Under the pieces are notes generated by a model, which did not search any database, had not been told where the DNA came from, and was given only the letters and a program-made list of their open reading frames with translations. 64,000 nucleotides of DNA, taken from the NCBI GenBank assembly GCA_015179045.1, contig WHUZ01000042.1, forward strand, positions 310,001 through 374,000, given 5' to 3'. The stretch's first letter is position 1. Every line of letters starts with the position of its first letter. Shown here in pieces: positions 43,305-53,039 of the stretch. The position numbers and the translations under genes were made by a program. The DNA is from Kalaharituber pfeilii. Lineage: Eukaryota > Ascomycota > Pezizomycetes > Pezizales > Pezizaceae.

Positions 43305-43446
43305 GTACCTTGTTGGCGATGCAGATAATGACGTGGTATCACCCTGCTGGTGGAATTACTGCTGCAATTGAACTATAATTGGTGTTTGACTATGAAATAG
43401 ACAGTTATTCCTTTAAGTTGGCTGCCTGTGGAAGAAGGGTCTCGTC

Positions 43447-43480
43447 ATTACCCATAGGGCTGTATGCGAGTAATGATATA
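43447..43480 (+). repeat. Family-B tail interrupted by a MITE
   Basis: TCATTACCCATAGGGCTGTA, TGCGAGTAATGATATA is a family-B tail. The pogo-like element inserted at its TA, and AAAAG continues at 44206. Confidence 0.6.
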
Positions 43481-44203
43481 CAGTCAGACCTTGCTATAAC
43501 GAACACGTAAAATTTGGCCCTTTCTTTGCGTTATAGCAAGGTTTTCGTTACAGAAAATTGTGACAAATTAGTCATGCAACCTTGGCAACTGAGTTCAGAC
43601 TCCTCAACAGCTATTGCAGCACATTACGTATTGACTTACTAGCATAGTAAATAACCAAATCAAGAAATATTCGAGACTATAAAATAAAGCATAAGTGAAT
43701 CTTGAACTAATAGAAATCTGTAACGACTCCCGACAAGCACTCAGTAATGAGAACAGTCAAGATGTCAACAACTACTAACAAGCAGTGAGCAGCAAGTAAA
43801 TTTGAGAAGCATCAGATTATCTATGCACGAAAGATAAGAGCTGAAACATCTAAAAGAGACCTTGAATGAGTTTCATAGGCATTTTATGAATGTCATTGTC
43901 TTAATGTATAAAATTCTTATAAACATTTAGGCTTTGCTATTCGTCACAGGCAAGGACATAAGAGTAGCTTAGTGGATCGCCAGGGGGGTATCTATAGATT
44001 TCATTTGCCAATTTTTCGTTATAGCAAGAACAATTTGTATGTAGACAGAAATAACTTCCCCTAAATTTTTTTCCGTTTCGTTATTTGGTGGGATTTCGTT
44101 ATAGCAAGGGCATAATAGGTGGAGAGGGAAATCGCCGAGGGCAGTGCGTTCGTAATAGCAGGGTTTTCGCTATAGCGGGATTCGTTATAGCAAGGTCTGA
44201 CTG
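43481..44203. mobile_element. pogo-like MITE, complete
   Basis: 723 bp with CAGTCAGACCTTGCTATAAC + GAA as a perfect 23-bp inverted repeat at the ends and a TA duplication (43479-43480, 44204-44205). Several subterminal copies of TTCGTTATAGCAAG occur. There is no transposase frame, so movement would be in trans. Confidence 0.85.
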
Positions 44204-44519
44204 TAAAAGAAAGCTCTAATCCGGTAGTCACTTCCATAAATAGATATAAAGTTGCTGCCAAGCACAGCCTAAATTTCACCATCCCATTTGGGTTTGGCTG
44301 TTGTGGATGACCACAACTCAATTCGCATACCGGCGACTTCCAGTGGACAGGGCAGTCGGGGAAAATAATACATGAAACCTGCTGCTCAGGTGATCATGAC
44401 TAGCTCCCTTCCTTTCAGGTAAATACATAGCCGAAACTCTCGGCATTATCAAGCTTCCCTGTTAGGCGTCGTCTTATACTTCCTCTAGGTCTTATTCTTT
44501 CAGGATACGGTAGTAGTAC
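44204..44519. other. No gene seen
   Basis: Flank of the MITE. No recognisable motif. Confidence 0.35.
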
Positions 44520-44690
44520 TCAGAACTACGTGTTTCAGTGCGGAACTTCCGGAATTTTTTGAAATCGAAATTTCGGTCGCAATGCGAATAAAGGTCCAAT
44601 CTCCAACAGAACAAAAGTTTTGAGTCAGACCCTTTTTTAAATAAACGCACATTATCCGGATTTTATTCACCGAAATTGCTGACCAGATGA
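44520..44690 (-). repeat. Dispersed repeat, second copy
   Basis: Reverse complement aligns with 12600-12638 plus 13931-14065. Confidence 0.45.
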
Positions 44691-45613
44691 AAAGCTGAAA
44701 AATGTAAGCTAAAGTTTGAAAGGGCTACTTATGTAATAGGCAGACAACACATGATCCTAAAGTCAAACTCCAACCAAATTTGGTATGAGAGGAGCCTACC
44801 CTAGAGGTACACTCCAGAGTAAAGGCCAAGCGCTTGAAATCTTCAAGTCGTACTCAAACCTAGCCTATGGCGTCATCCTATAACTCCCCGTCCGAATCCT
44901 GTCACTCCCGGCCATCTTGTTCATGTTGTGGCTCCATCCCCGTCTTGTCAGCTTGCATCTTGTCTGTCCCCATCCTATCAGTATACTCTTGGCACAAATG
45001 CCTCGAGAATCCAAAAGGAAGGGGTATTGGCGATGACAATTGCGTGAGGGAGATATTTTACCCCATTATTTCGGTCAAAATCTCCATTGGGCACCTGGGT
45101 CTGAGGACCCCTAATTGAACGGGGTATTTGCTACTCATTTCTGGTGTGGGTTTTAATATCTGAAGCGCGCCAATAGATTAATCTGGAAATCTTGTAATAG
45201 CCTTGTAATAAGAAGCTTCAGAAGAGCAGTATGTAATTAGCTAGTCGATGTCACACCGGGCCGAGTAGTAAGGTTAACTTTTCGACGGGGTCCTGGAAAG
45301 CCTACGTTTACCGACCACGGATTCGTGGGGCGAAGCTGACGGACTGGGGATAGCTGGGACGCCTGGAGAATAGGTTGCATTTCAAGAAAAGGTTGTGTTT
45401 GCACAAGAGTTATTCGGTAGAGTTGCGGCGCTCCTTGGCGCTGCAAAATAGACGCAAAGTTGTGGGAACAAGATGAAGGACAGCTCCGACCTCAGCTATT
45501 GTTCATGCACCTGTGAGCGAGCGTGCGGCGTGCAACTGTGCGGGCGAGCAGGGCCTGGTTTGTTGTATGCGCGAGCTGGAACCTGCCATGCGGTGCGTGC
45601 CGTTATTATCGGG
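44691..45613. other. No gene seen
   Basis: Frames such as 44867-45118 and 45473-45724 have no motif. The last 150 bp are GC-rich and may belong to the LTR-like repeat that follows. Confidence 0.35.
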
Positions 45614-46079
45614 TCAGGGGGTAGGACCGACCTTTGCTCACCAGTCGTGGGTCCTCTGCTGGGAGGTCACTGGGCAATTCGCCTCATAGGATACTTCGAG
45701 TTATACTGCGCAGTGCCGTGCTGAGTGTATGTGCAAGTGCGAATGTACAAGCAACGTGAGAACAACTGATGTATGTATGTATTAAATATGGTAGAAGGTG
45801 ATCGGTAAGAACATGGAGGCAAGCTATGTAGAGAATAGGCAAAAGTATAGGAAAACTGAAGGCAGGAATACTGAACTGAACGTTGAATAGAGGAAATAGA
45901 CGTGTAGGAAAGAACAGAATGTTGAGAATGAAGTGCTGTACAGAATCGCCACCTCTTATACTGCTGGCCGACCAAATATCCATTTCTGATCACACTTCCT
46001 CCCAGCCTTACCCTCATTCCTAGTACTCGCTTACCGTACAACCCACGTGACCTGCGACTTCCTTGAGCCCAGCGCCTGC

Positions 46080-46534
46080 TTCTTTTTTTTTTTTTTTTTT
46101 TTTTTTATTTCATTACTCGCATGCCGCCCTACGGGCTATGGCGAGGGTTTTATTTAGAATAAAAGGAAAGGAAAATTGTCTAGATACATGTAATACCCGC
46201 GGTGCTCATACGTGGTGCGGGTGAGTAGTGGGCCAGTCTGTTCATCTCCCTACTTCCGTCCTCTGTCCCATTCATACTGGTCCACTCGCAGCCATCGTCC
46301 TCCAAGCCTCACTCTTCCAACCTCGGTAGTGTTTTCCAGGTAGACTACCGCTGAACTTGTCTTCTTTCCCTCGTTGACCAACGTGTCCTTTTTTCTCAGC
46401 CAACGAATGCCGGTTGTCTTGCCTAATTCTTGGTTAGCTGCCTCCAGCCACCTCCGGACCTTCCCTAAGTCCTTTCTCAGGGCTATTCCATGTACAACGA
46501 TGCCGGTTTTTGTTGTGGTGCTGGCATCGGGGTT
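46080..46534 (-). mobile_element. ORF1-only LINE-B fragment with target duplication
   Basis: 455 bp, minus strand: ORF1 C-terminal domain, a 3' UTR of about 110 bp, family-B hairpin, and poly(T) at 46082-46106. GCCCAGCGCCTGC lies at 46067-46079 and 46535-46547. No ORF2 sequence between the ORF1 domain and the tail. Confidence 0.88.
46250..46534 (-). pseudogene. LINE ORF1 C-terminal domain
   Basis: TGIVVHGIALRKDLGKVRRW, GIRWLRKKD, SSAVVYLENT and VRLGGRWLRVDQYEWDRGRK, near-identical in plan to the C-terminus at 13500-13770 and with the same stop position. The open frame extends upstream into the host repeat by chance. Confidence 0.7.
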
Positions 46535-47058
46535 GCCCAGCGCCTGCGCGGCTATAGCAGTTAGGCGCCGCCGCCTACCACACCGCCCTGTACAGATGGG
46601 ATGCATATGAGTGACATAGGGGAAGGAAAGACAAAGGAAGGCAGCCAGGTGGGTAGGGCTGGGGATGATGCAATGGAGACTGATTAAGAACGCGAAATTT
46701 TACAAGGTGCTGGTACTAAGCTGCCGGCACCATATGTCCTTTCACCCACAATACGGCCATGTCCATCCCCCTCGTGAGGCTCTGTCCTCCCAGGCCTTCA
46801 TGGTGAGGGCGGGCCGCCCCCAGGGTGTCGGGCGGCCTTCGGCGATAGAATGAGCTTCTGAATGGCCACTCTAGAGTCCGTAACTAGGAGTATCTCCTTG
46901 TCCCTGTCCTCCAGGATTTCGCCATTGCCACCAGCTCTGCGTCGTTCACAGTAGATTTGGTGCCTAGGTGGAATGAGGTGGTCTTGCCGTTCCACAGTCC
47001 CACCACCGTTTTCCGGCCATCCTGCTCCCATCCGTGTACACTGCTTTCCAACCTTAGT

Positions 47059-47118
47059 ACCTCGCCATAGCCCATAGGGCGGCATGCGAGTAATGATATT
47101 AAAAAAAAAAAAAAAAAA
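47059..47118 (+). mobile_element. Micro-insertion, family-B tail
   Basis: 60 bp: ACCTCGCCATAGCCCATAGG.. GCGAGTAATGATATT and 18 A. TTCCAACCTTAGT is duplicated at 47046-47058 and 47119-47131. Confidence 0.92.
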
Positions 47119-47347
47119 TTCCAACCTTAGTCTAGCTCCTCTTCAATTCTGCTCTCCCATTCGTGTCTCTCTACTTGGGCATCTACAGTGCGCACTGCGG
47201 AGTACTGCCAGCGGCGGGCATCCCTCCAGTCTAAGGAGCCCCTAAGGTAGCATGCTTCCTCCTCCTCCTTGAGTGGCACTTCCTCTCCGAATCTCAGTGA
47301 CCTGGCCTTGACTCGTGTCTTTTCACCTTCTATCCCGGGGTGTGGGT

Positions 47348-47622
47348 GACCTGTTACGATTCCCTGCCATAGGCTGGTAGCCTGTATGCGGGGTTACGTG
47401 AATAAAAAAAAAAAAAAAAAAAAAAAGACCTGTTACGACCCCCGAAGGGAGACGAGAAGGACAAAGACACGCTGAAGGAATTGCTGGACTGGGCGGGACC
47501 ATAAACCATACACACATTTCCGCTTTCATGTTATTAAACTTTTCTCTTTCTAAATATCTCCTATGTACGTAACCTCGCCATAGCCGATAGGGCGGCAAGC
47601 GAGTAATGATATTAAAAAAAAA
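47348..47622 (+). mobile_element. LINE-B 3' fragment on plus strand
   Basis: After removing the nested micro-insertion it reads ..PPKGDEKDKDTLKELLDWAGP-stop, a 3' UTR of about 100 bp, and the tail TCGCCATAGCCGATAGGGCG with A9. Duplication not found. Confidence 0.65.
47360..47426 (+). mobile_element. Micro-insertion, family-A tail
   Basis: 67 bp: TTCCCTGCCATAGGCTGGTA, GCCTGTATGCGGGGTTACG, TGAAT and 22 A. GACCTGTTACGA is duplicated at 47348-47359 and 47427-47438. Confidence 0.92.
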
Positions 47623-47834
47623 TCGCCTTTGACCACATCTCTCCGAGTTCCCCATGGGGCCCCCAATGATAGTCCTGGCTACCGTGTATTGCCATTTCTC
47701 TAGCTCCCTCAACTTCTGTTCCGGTGGTGCTCCCCTCTCATAGTCGCTCCAGGCCCATCCTCCCCAGGTGGCAATGGTTCTGGCTATGCTCATGTACAGC
47801 TGCCTTCTTTTCGCGGGGCCCAAGAGGTCCTAGT

Positions 47835-47935
47835 CTAACCTGACCCGGGTATATGGGTCCCTGCCATAGGCGTGTAGCCTGTATGCGGGGTTACGTGCCC
47901 CCCCCCCCCCCAAAAAAAAAAAAAAAAAAAAAAAA
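47835..47935 (+). mobile_element. Micro-insertion, family-A tail with poly(C)-poly(A)
   Basis: 101 bp: 17 bp of 3' UTR-like sequence, the family-A hairpin, ACGTG, then 14 C followed by about 24 A. AAGAGGTCCTAGT is duplicated at 47822-47834 and 47936-47948. Confidence 0.9.
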
Positions 47936-48097
47936 AAGAGGTCCTAGTTTTGATGCTACCGTCCAGGCAGCCCTTCCCAGGTTCAGCCGCTTTCGGAAAT
48001 GTGAGCTGAACTTCAGTTCCTCCAGTCTACCTGTAAGCCTGCCATCGAGTGGCTACATCTGGTTCTCTGTAGGGTGGTATGAGCGGGTCAGGGGGTA

Positions 48098-48222
48098 TTT
48101 TTTTTTTTTTTTTTTTTTTTTTTTATATCATTGATCGCAGGGCGCCCTAAGGGCTATGGCGATTGTGTAGCTACATAAATAAAAGAAAGTTAAAAAACAT
48201 CACGACAGAAGCGTCTCGCCAA
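48098..48222 (-). mobile_element. Micro-insertion, LINE-B tail plus short 3' UTR
   Basis: 125 bp, minus strand: about 70 bp of 3' UTR, a hairpin reading on the plus strand as GCGCCCTAAGGGCTATGGCG, and poly(T). GGGTCAGGGGGTA is duplicated at 48085-48097 and 48223-48235. Confidence 0.9.
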
Positions 48223-48698
48223 GGGTCAGGGGGTACGGCCGACCATTGCTCACCAGCCGTGGGTCCTCTGCTGGGAGGTCACTGGGCAATTCGCCTCAAA
48301 GGGATATTTTGGTTGTACTGCTTGGTGCTGGATTGAGTGTATCTGCAAGTGCGAATGTATAAGCAAGGCAAGAACAACTGATGATTGTACGTATTAAATA
48401 TAGTAGAAGATGCTCAGTAAGAACATAAAGGCAAGCTACGTAAAGAATAAGTGAAAGTAAAGGAGACCTGAAGACAGGAAGGTCTAAACCATAGAATAGA
48501 AGAACTAGATGTGTAGGGAGGAACTGGATTGCTGAGAACAAAGAGCTGTACAGGATCACCGCCTCTTATACCGCTGGCTGACCAAATATCCATTTCTAAT
48601 CACACTTCCTTCCAGCCTTACCCTCATTCCCAGTATTCACTTACTGTACAACCCTCGTGACCTGCGACTTCCTTGAGCCCAGCGCCATCAGGCTATAG

Positions 48699-48797
48699 CC
48701 AAGCCTGCCTCCGGGCTTTGAGGGTCTAGACCCAGGGGCCCTGCCATGGCGAACAGCTACAAGCGGGGTCACGTGAAATAAAAAAAAAAAAAAAAAA
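48699..48797 (+). mobile_element. Micro-insertion, family-A tail, longer form
   Basis: 99 bp beginning CCAAGCCTGCCTCCGGGCTT, then the same 3' UTR and hairpin as 32222-32351, with about 19 A. ATCAGGCTATAG is duplicated at 48687-48698 and 48798-48809. Confidence 0.9.
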
Positions 48798-48974
48798 ATC
48801 AGGCTATAGCAGTTAGGCGCCGCCGCCTACCACAGTGGCAACAAATTTTTCACTCAAGTATGCAAGGCATTTATTCGGAATTGGGACCGGTAGCCCGGGC
48901 CAGCCAGCACAAATATAGATTGCCCGGGCCAGTCATGGGCCAGTCATGTGTGGCCCGCTAAGATGGCTGGCCCC

Positions 48975-49616
48975 CTTTTATTTTTTTTTTATTTTTTTTT
49001 TTTTTCACATAACCCGCTTGCAGCTGTTCGCCATGGCAGGGTCCCTGGACCGAGGTCCTTATGGCCCGGAGACAGGCACCTAAAAACAAACAACAACTCA
49101 CTATATACACCGACATTCAAAAGGGAATAGAGGAAATAAAACCCATGAGACAACCCGCTATGCCGTCAAGTCCATTTCCTCCACCTCCCTCCCCTTCCCC
49201 TTTCTGTCCACCTTTGAATTTCTATCCCAGTCATACAGGCACGAATCGTACCACTTGCCTGACAACCTTACCTTCGCTGGTGTTTGGCTATCCGATTCCA
49301 TCTCCCCCTCCAGGTAGATGACAACCGAGCTAGCCTTCTTTCCCTCCCTCCTCTCTTTCTTCACCAACCATCTTGCCGCAACAATCTTTCCCATCCATGG
49401 GTTCGCATTCTCCATCCAATCTCTTACTTTCCCGAGTTTCTTTGTCACCGCAATTCCATGTACTACGATCGCACGACCGGATTGCGGGAGTGTCCTTTCC
49501 TTTGGGATTGGCTTCGGAGATGGTGCTGGAGATGGTTTCTTGGACATTTTCTGCTTGGGGGGACTGGTACTCTGTCCCCCTTTCACTTTTTTGAACTGGA
49601 AAGCAGTGGACTTTGT
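48975..49616 (-). mobile_element. ORF1-only LINE-A fragment with target duplication
   Basis: 642 bp, minus strand: ORF1 domain, short 3' UTR with GCCTGTCTCCGGGCC, the family-A tail (GCCATGGCGAACAGCTGCAA, GCGGGTTATGTG), and an A-rich end. ATGGCTGGCCCC lies at 48963-48974 and 49617-49628. It is the family-A counterpart of the family-B half-LINEs. Confidence 0.88.
49158..49616 (-). pseudogene. LINE-A ORF1 C-terminal domain
   Basis: Basic linker (PPKQKMSKKPSPAPSPKP), then RAIVVHGIAVTKKLGKVRDW, ARWLVKKERREGKK, SSVVIYLEGE, VRLSGKWYDSCLYDWDR and a polar tail EVEEMDLTA-stop. No zinc knuckles follow. Divergent from the family-B versions but the same fold plan. Confidence 0.65.
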
Positions 49617-49628
49617 ATGGCTGGCCCC

Positions 49629-49818
49629 TAACATCTCTACGTCCATTAGTCTTGATACTTCTAGATCCAGGGACCCTGCCATGGCCACGTGCTACAAGCG
49701 GGGTTATGTGATTTAAAAAAAAAAAAAAAAAAAAAATAGATACCCTGCCATAGCGAATAGCGACAAGCAGGGTTACGTGATAGTAAAAGTAAAAAAAGAA
49801 GAGGTACCTCTAGACATT
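49629..49818 (+). repeat. Two stacked family-A tails
   Basis: GGGACCCTGCCATGGCCACG..GGTTATGTGATTT-A22 (about 49670-49737) and TACCCTGCCATAGCGAATAG..GGTTACGTGATAG with an A-rich end (49740-49805). An imperfect match TACTTCTAGA / TACCTCTAGA flanks the pair. Confidence 0.55.
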
Positions 49819-49830
49819 TCTAAAGTCATG

Positions 49831-49884
49831 AATCGCCATAGCCCATAGGGCGGCATGCGATTAATGAAAGAAAAAAAAAAAAAA
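49831..49884 (+). mobile_element. Micro-insertion, family-B tail
   Basis: 54 bp: AATCGCCATAGCCCATAGGG, CGGCATGCGATTAATGAAAG and 14 A. TCTAAAGTCATG is duplicated at 49819-49830 and 49885-49896. Confidence 0.92.
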
Positions 49885-50026
49885 TCTAAAGTCATGTGTG
49901 TATCACGTTGCATACACGTGACTTGCATTTTCCATTCCTTATTGGAAATATCTACATTCTCTTTTACTCGAGATCTCAATTATAAATAGGTCTCGAACTT
50001 CCTCCTGTACGTAGGATGAACTTCGA

Positions 50027-51232
50027 TTAATTGACTTTTGTCCTTCCTCTAACTCTCAAGCTCGCTTTACTCAAATTTGCCTCCATCAGCCGGGCCTCTC
50101 GCAAACGGACCTGATGTAGATCTGCATTTTGAGATTGCCTCTGATCGAGAAATCCAAAGCTCAAATCTGCGCCAGGAATACGTATGCCTTGCAAGTCATG
50201 TCGTGGAAGCTTCATTTTCGAAATTGCATTCGCCACTGCTGTGGTAAGATGTGCGTCATCTTTGGATCTTTCGACAGATGCAAGCAACTGTTCTTGTAAA
50301 TCGAGATCAACCTCCACCTGTTCCACTATGAAGTCAAAATTCCGGGGCCATCGACAATATTGAACTCATTAATGAGTGCATTGCTTGTAGGTGTTCGGTG
50401 CCGATGTGATACATGTTGCTAGAGGGAAAAGGCGACAAAATAATCACGAAGTGACTTGTGCAGGAAACGGTAGGATTGCTGCTGTCGAATCACTATTAAA
50501 CTGAGGCGTGAAAGTACTGTTCTCTCCTCAGAGGCTAGAAATGGTCGCCAGTTGGCATTCAAGGGTGCAGTGGAATTAATGTAATTATATTTTGCCTCGA
50601 GAACCTGGTGTCGATAGAGAGCGACTGCAAACCGTTGGCAATAGACCATGCAATGATCGACGAATGTCTCACACATAGTTCGTCAAATTCGCGGCGCTGT
50701 GCCACTGGCAGTTGGATTTCATATAAGGGTGCCTGTGCTTGATGCAGCCAATGGTCAATCAATTGCTTGTACAAGCTCAAACGCTTGCTAGGTCCATTTC
50801 TAGGTGTTGGCTCGTGTTGGCTCTATGGCATGAGACTAGGCTCTACTGTCATTCACCATTCGTAGAAGGAAGGGATTGCTAATCAAATCCCGCAACTCCG
50901 GCTGTGAAAGTAGTTCTTGGTAGTCCTCGAGAATATCCTTTTGGCTTCGCATTCAGATATCTCGATTGAGATGTATCTCTCAATATAGAGGAATACTGTG
51001 GTTGCTTGATCTGATTTTCTTCCTATGTTCTCCAGAGTTTGCGAGCAAGGAAATGGTTAAATGTTGACTTTCCAGAGCCAGCGGCACCTTGTATCAAACA
51101 GATCTTCAGCCTGCCCCATGCTGTGAGGTTACCTAAATGAATGCAGCCGGCTTTCATACAATTCCAACCTGATACTAATGTCAGACTCATCTGAACTCCA
51201 CTGCCGCCGCCACTTTCAACCCCGACTGTCAA
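50027..51232 (-). pseudogene. NACHT NTPase with pentapeptide-like tail (NLR-like), broken
   Basis: Minus-strand pieces in order: CLIQGAAGSGKSTFNHFLAR (Walker A, about 51060-51120), LYKQLIDHWLHQAQ and RREFDELCVRHSSIIAWSIA (50640-50780), then SYRFLHKSLRDYFVAFSL (50419-50490), the usual C-terminal edge of fungal NACHT modules. Last comes a run of A(D/N)L-type repeats (IPGADLSFGFL, QNADLHQVRLREARLMEANL) at 50045-50200. Fungal STAND proteins of this layout act in self/non-self recognition. The Walker B/sensor region (50780-51020) is mostly gone and frames change several times, so it is a relic. Confidence 0.6.
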
Positions 51233-51439
51233 CTTTCAATGGTCTGCGGACCACTTCGAATTAGTTCTGTTTGATGTTGCCCAATACCGGCACATCGTCT
51301 CGCACCGACCCGGCGCTGTGAGCGACGGGCATTATACCGACTTGCTCGCGCAGTCAGTGTCACGCAACTCAATTGCCCCATTCTCCTCCGCTTTAACTCC
51401 ATTCTCATTTCTTCCTCCTTAACCACTTGCACCAGATGA

Positions 51440-51600
51440 GCCAGACTTCAAACCATGCTCCTTGCCCGGGTATCTAGTCCGCTCTCTCATTCCCCTCAAT
51501 TCCGATCTGTCCCTTGACACACCACATACCATGTCCATTGACTGTTTCTCCCGACTTGCTCCAGTCGTGTGCTCTAACCACCATATTGCCCTGCCATGGC
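51440..51600 (-). pseudogene. Small LINE RNase H fragment
   Basis: MWCVKGQIGIEGNERAD is the last RNase H motif (His and Asp). The family-A tail at 51590 cuts into it. Confidence 0.5.
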
Positions 51601-51690
51601 GAACGGCTGCAAGCGGGGTTACGCGAAAAAAAAAAAAAAAAAAGATATTTCCCTGCCATGGGCTCGAAGCCTGGTTACGTTAGCTCCCCA
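51588..51690 (+). repeat. Two adjoining family-A tails
   Basis: CCCTGCCATGGCGAACGGCT, GCAAGCGGGGTTACGCG-A19 (51590-51643) precedes TTCCCTGCCATGGGCTCGAA.. (51649-51682), with ATATT on both sides. This looks like a tail inserted beside an older one. Confidence 0.6.
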
Positions 51691-52186
51691 TCCCCAAAGA
51701 AAACAAAAACAAACACCAATTTACTGTATAAGAGGATGCAATTTCAAACTGGTTCGACTGCAAGCCTTCTAGCCAAGCCCAAGCTGGCAAAGTGGGCAAA
51801 GATACTTGGGTATGTTTGGTACAGCGATAGGAGCTGGCTTTGCGATGTTTCAGGAAGCGGTTTAACTGTGTTCTACATATTGCATAACCGGGATATTGTG
51901 CAATCCCGGATAAGTGAAAATAAGACTACTACAAATTACTGAGTGGTTCAATTACATCAGAAATTTAGGTACAATCTCAATTATACATGGGAGAGTAGTT
52001 TTGGCACCTCAGTTTGCATCCATCAGAGGATGATGTACTGAGATATACCTAACTAGGCGATAGGGAACTTCTGCTTATAAAATTAGACAGACTAGCTAGA
52101 TTGCTGTTATACTTAATTATGCATCACCATATGCCCATAATTATCTATACCAGGTTTAGTACTAATATAAGCATTAGGGGTTGTCG
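51691..52186. other. No gene seen
   Basis: Short frames, no motif. Confidence 0.4.
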
Positions 52187-52781
52187 ACGAACAACTGGGA
52201 ATGGCTACCAGAAAGTACCACTACTAACTGAGGCGCTTTTAGTGCCTTGGCCCCTTCGTTCATTGGTCTGTTGGCTGGTAGTCTCCGGTACCAACGTAAC
52301 GCCTGTTACCAGTCAAATTTGACTGGTAGTGGGCTCTTCTGGTAAGTAGTGCTCAGTTAGTAGCCTACTTTGCTGCATTCACCCGCATTTATTTCGTACC
52401 ATATGCATCACCCGCGTATTCACACCCCGATCACGTCAACATTGAGATGCATCTACAAGCACAAATAATGCATACATATCCTCTTTATGGGTTCATCACG
52501 CGTCAATTAAGAATTATAAGCATCATAATAGCTCTTACATTGCTTCGCTTCTGAGCTCTTGTTGTATTACAGCTCTTTGACTTAGACGGGACATGTTGCA
52601 AAGGTGTAAAGTTGATACGCGTAAGTCTTGTTGTGTAGAGGCATATTTGTGGTAATTCATAGTACTTACTAATAAATTTCACAAGGGTAAAAGGGGTGCC
52701 TCACGACACCTGCCTAGTTTGGCTGGCGTATTTTCTCTGGTACCTTCTGGTAGCCATTCCCAGTTGTTCGTCGACAACCCC
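52187..52781. mobile_element. 595-bp MITE with long inverted ends
   Basis: GGGGTTGTCGACGAACAACT + GGGAATGGCTACCAGAA is repeated inverted at the right end (37 bp with no mismatch seen). TA lies outside both ends (52185-52186, 52782-52783). No ORF. Superfamily uncertain. Confidence 0.85.
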
Positions 52782-53039
52782 TATTGTAGCAGAAGTACTA
52801 ATTGAAAATTTTTAGAAATTATACCAATTCAGCAGTATTCGAAGCAGGCAGGCAGGCTATGTTACGGGTTCACCGCAACCGTAGGGCGGGCGGTGGGTGG
52901 ATGCACGAAATGCGCATATCATAAATGAGTGCTATATGAGCTACGCAGAGCACTAGTGAGCATCGCTAGTCAAGTGTCTTTTTGACCTGGCGGACGGTAA
53001 CTCTGCGTTTACCAGATCCGTTACAGGCTAATGGAGGAT
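52782..53039. other. No gene seen
   Basis: Transition from the MITE into the AT-rich block. Confidence 0.35.

Larger units (their letters stand above)
45614..46582 (-). repeat. LTR-like repeat, copy 1 (split by a LINE-B piece)
   Basis: On the minus strand it begins TGTGGTAGGCGGCGGCGCCT at 46582 and carries a TATA-like AGCAGTATAAGAGG at about 45960. It aligns throughout with 48085-48834. The LINE insertion 46080-46534 is extra. No matched LTR pair or duplication was found. Confidence 0.55.
46800..48084 (-). pseudogene. LINE ORF2 remnant (RT thumb to RNase H), four times interrupted
   Basis: Minus strand. 47949-48070 gives HFRKRLNLGRAAWTVASKLG. 47640-47834 gives PLGPAKRRQLYMSIARTIAT, WGGWAWSDYE and KWQYTVARTIIGGP. 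47140-47340 gives SLDWRDARRWQYSAV. 46855-47058 gives an RNase H piece (ILLVTDSRVAIQKL). Inserts at 47059-47118, 47348-47622 (with 47360-47426 nested in it) and 47835-47935 break it. Start, RT core and 3' end are missing. Confidence 0.65.
48085..48834 (-). repeat. LTR-like repeat, copy 2
   Basis: Aligns with 45614-46582 after removing inserts 48098-48222 and 48699-48797. Same TGTGGTAGGC start (at 48834 on the minus strand) and TATA-like GGTATAAGAGG. Confidence 0.55.
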
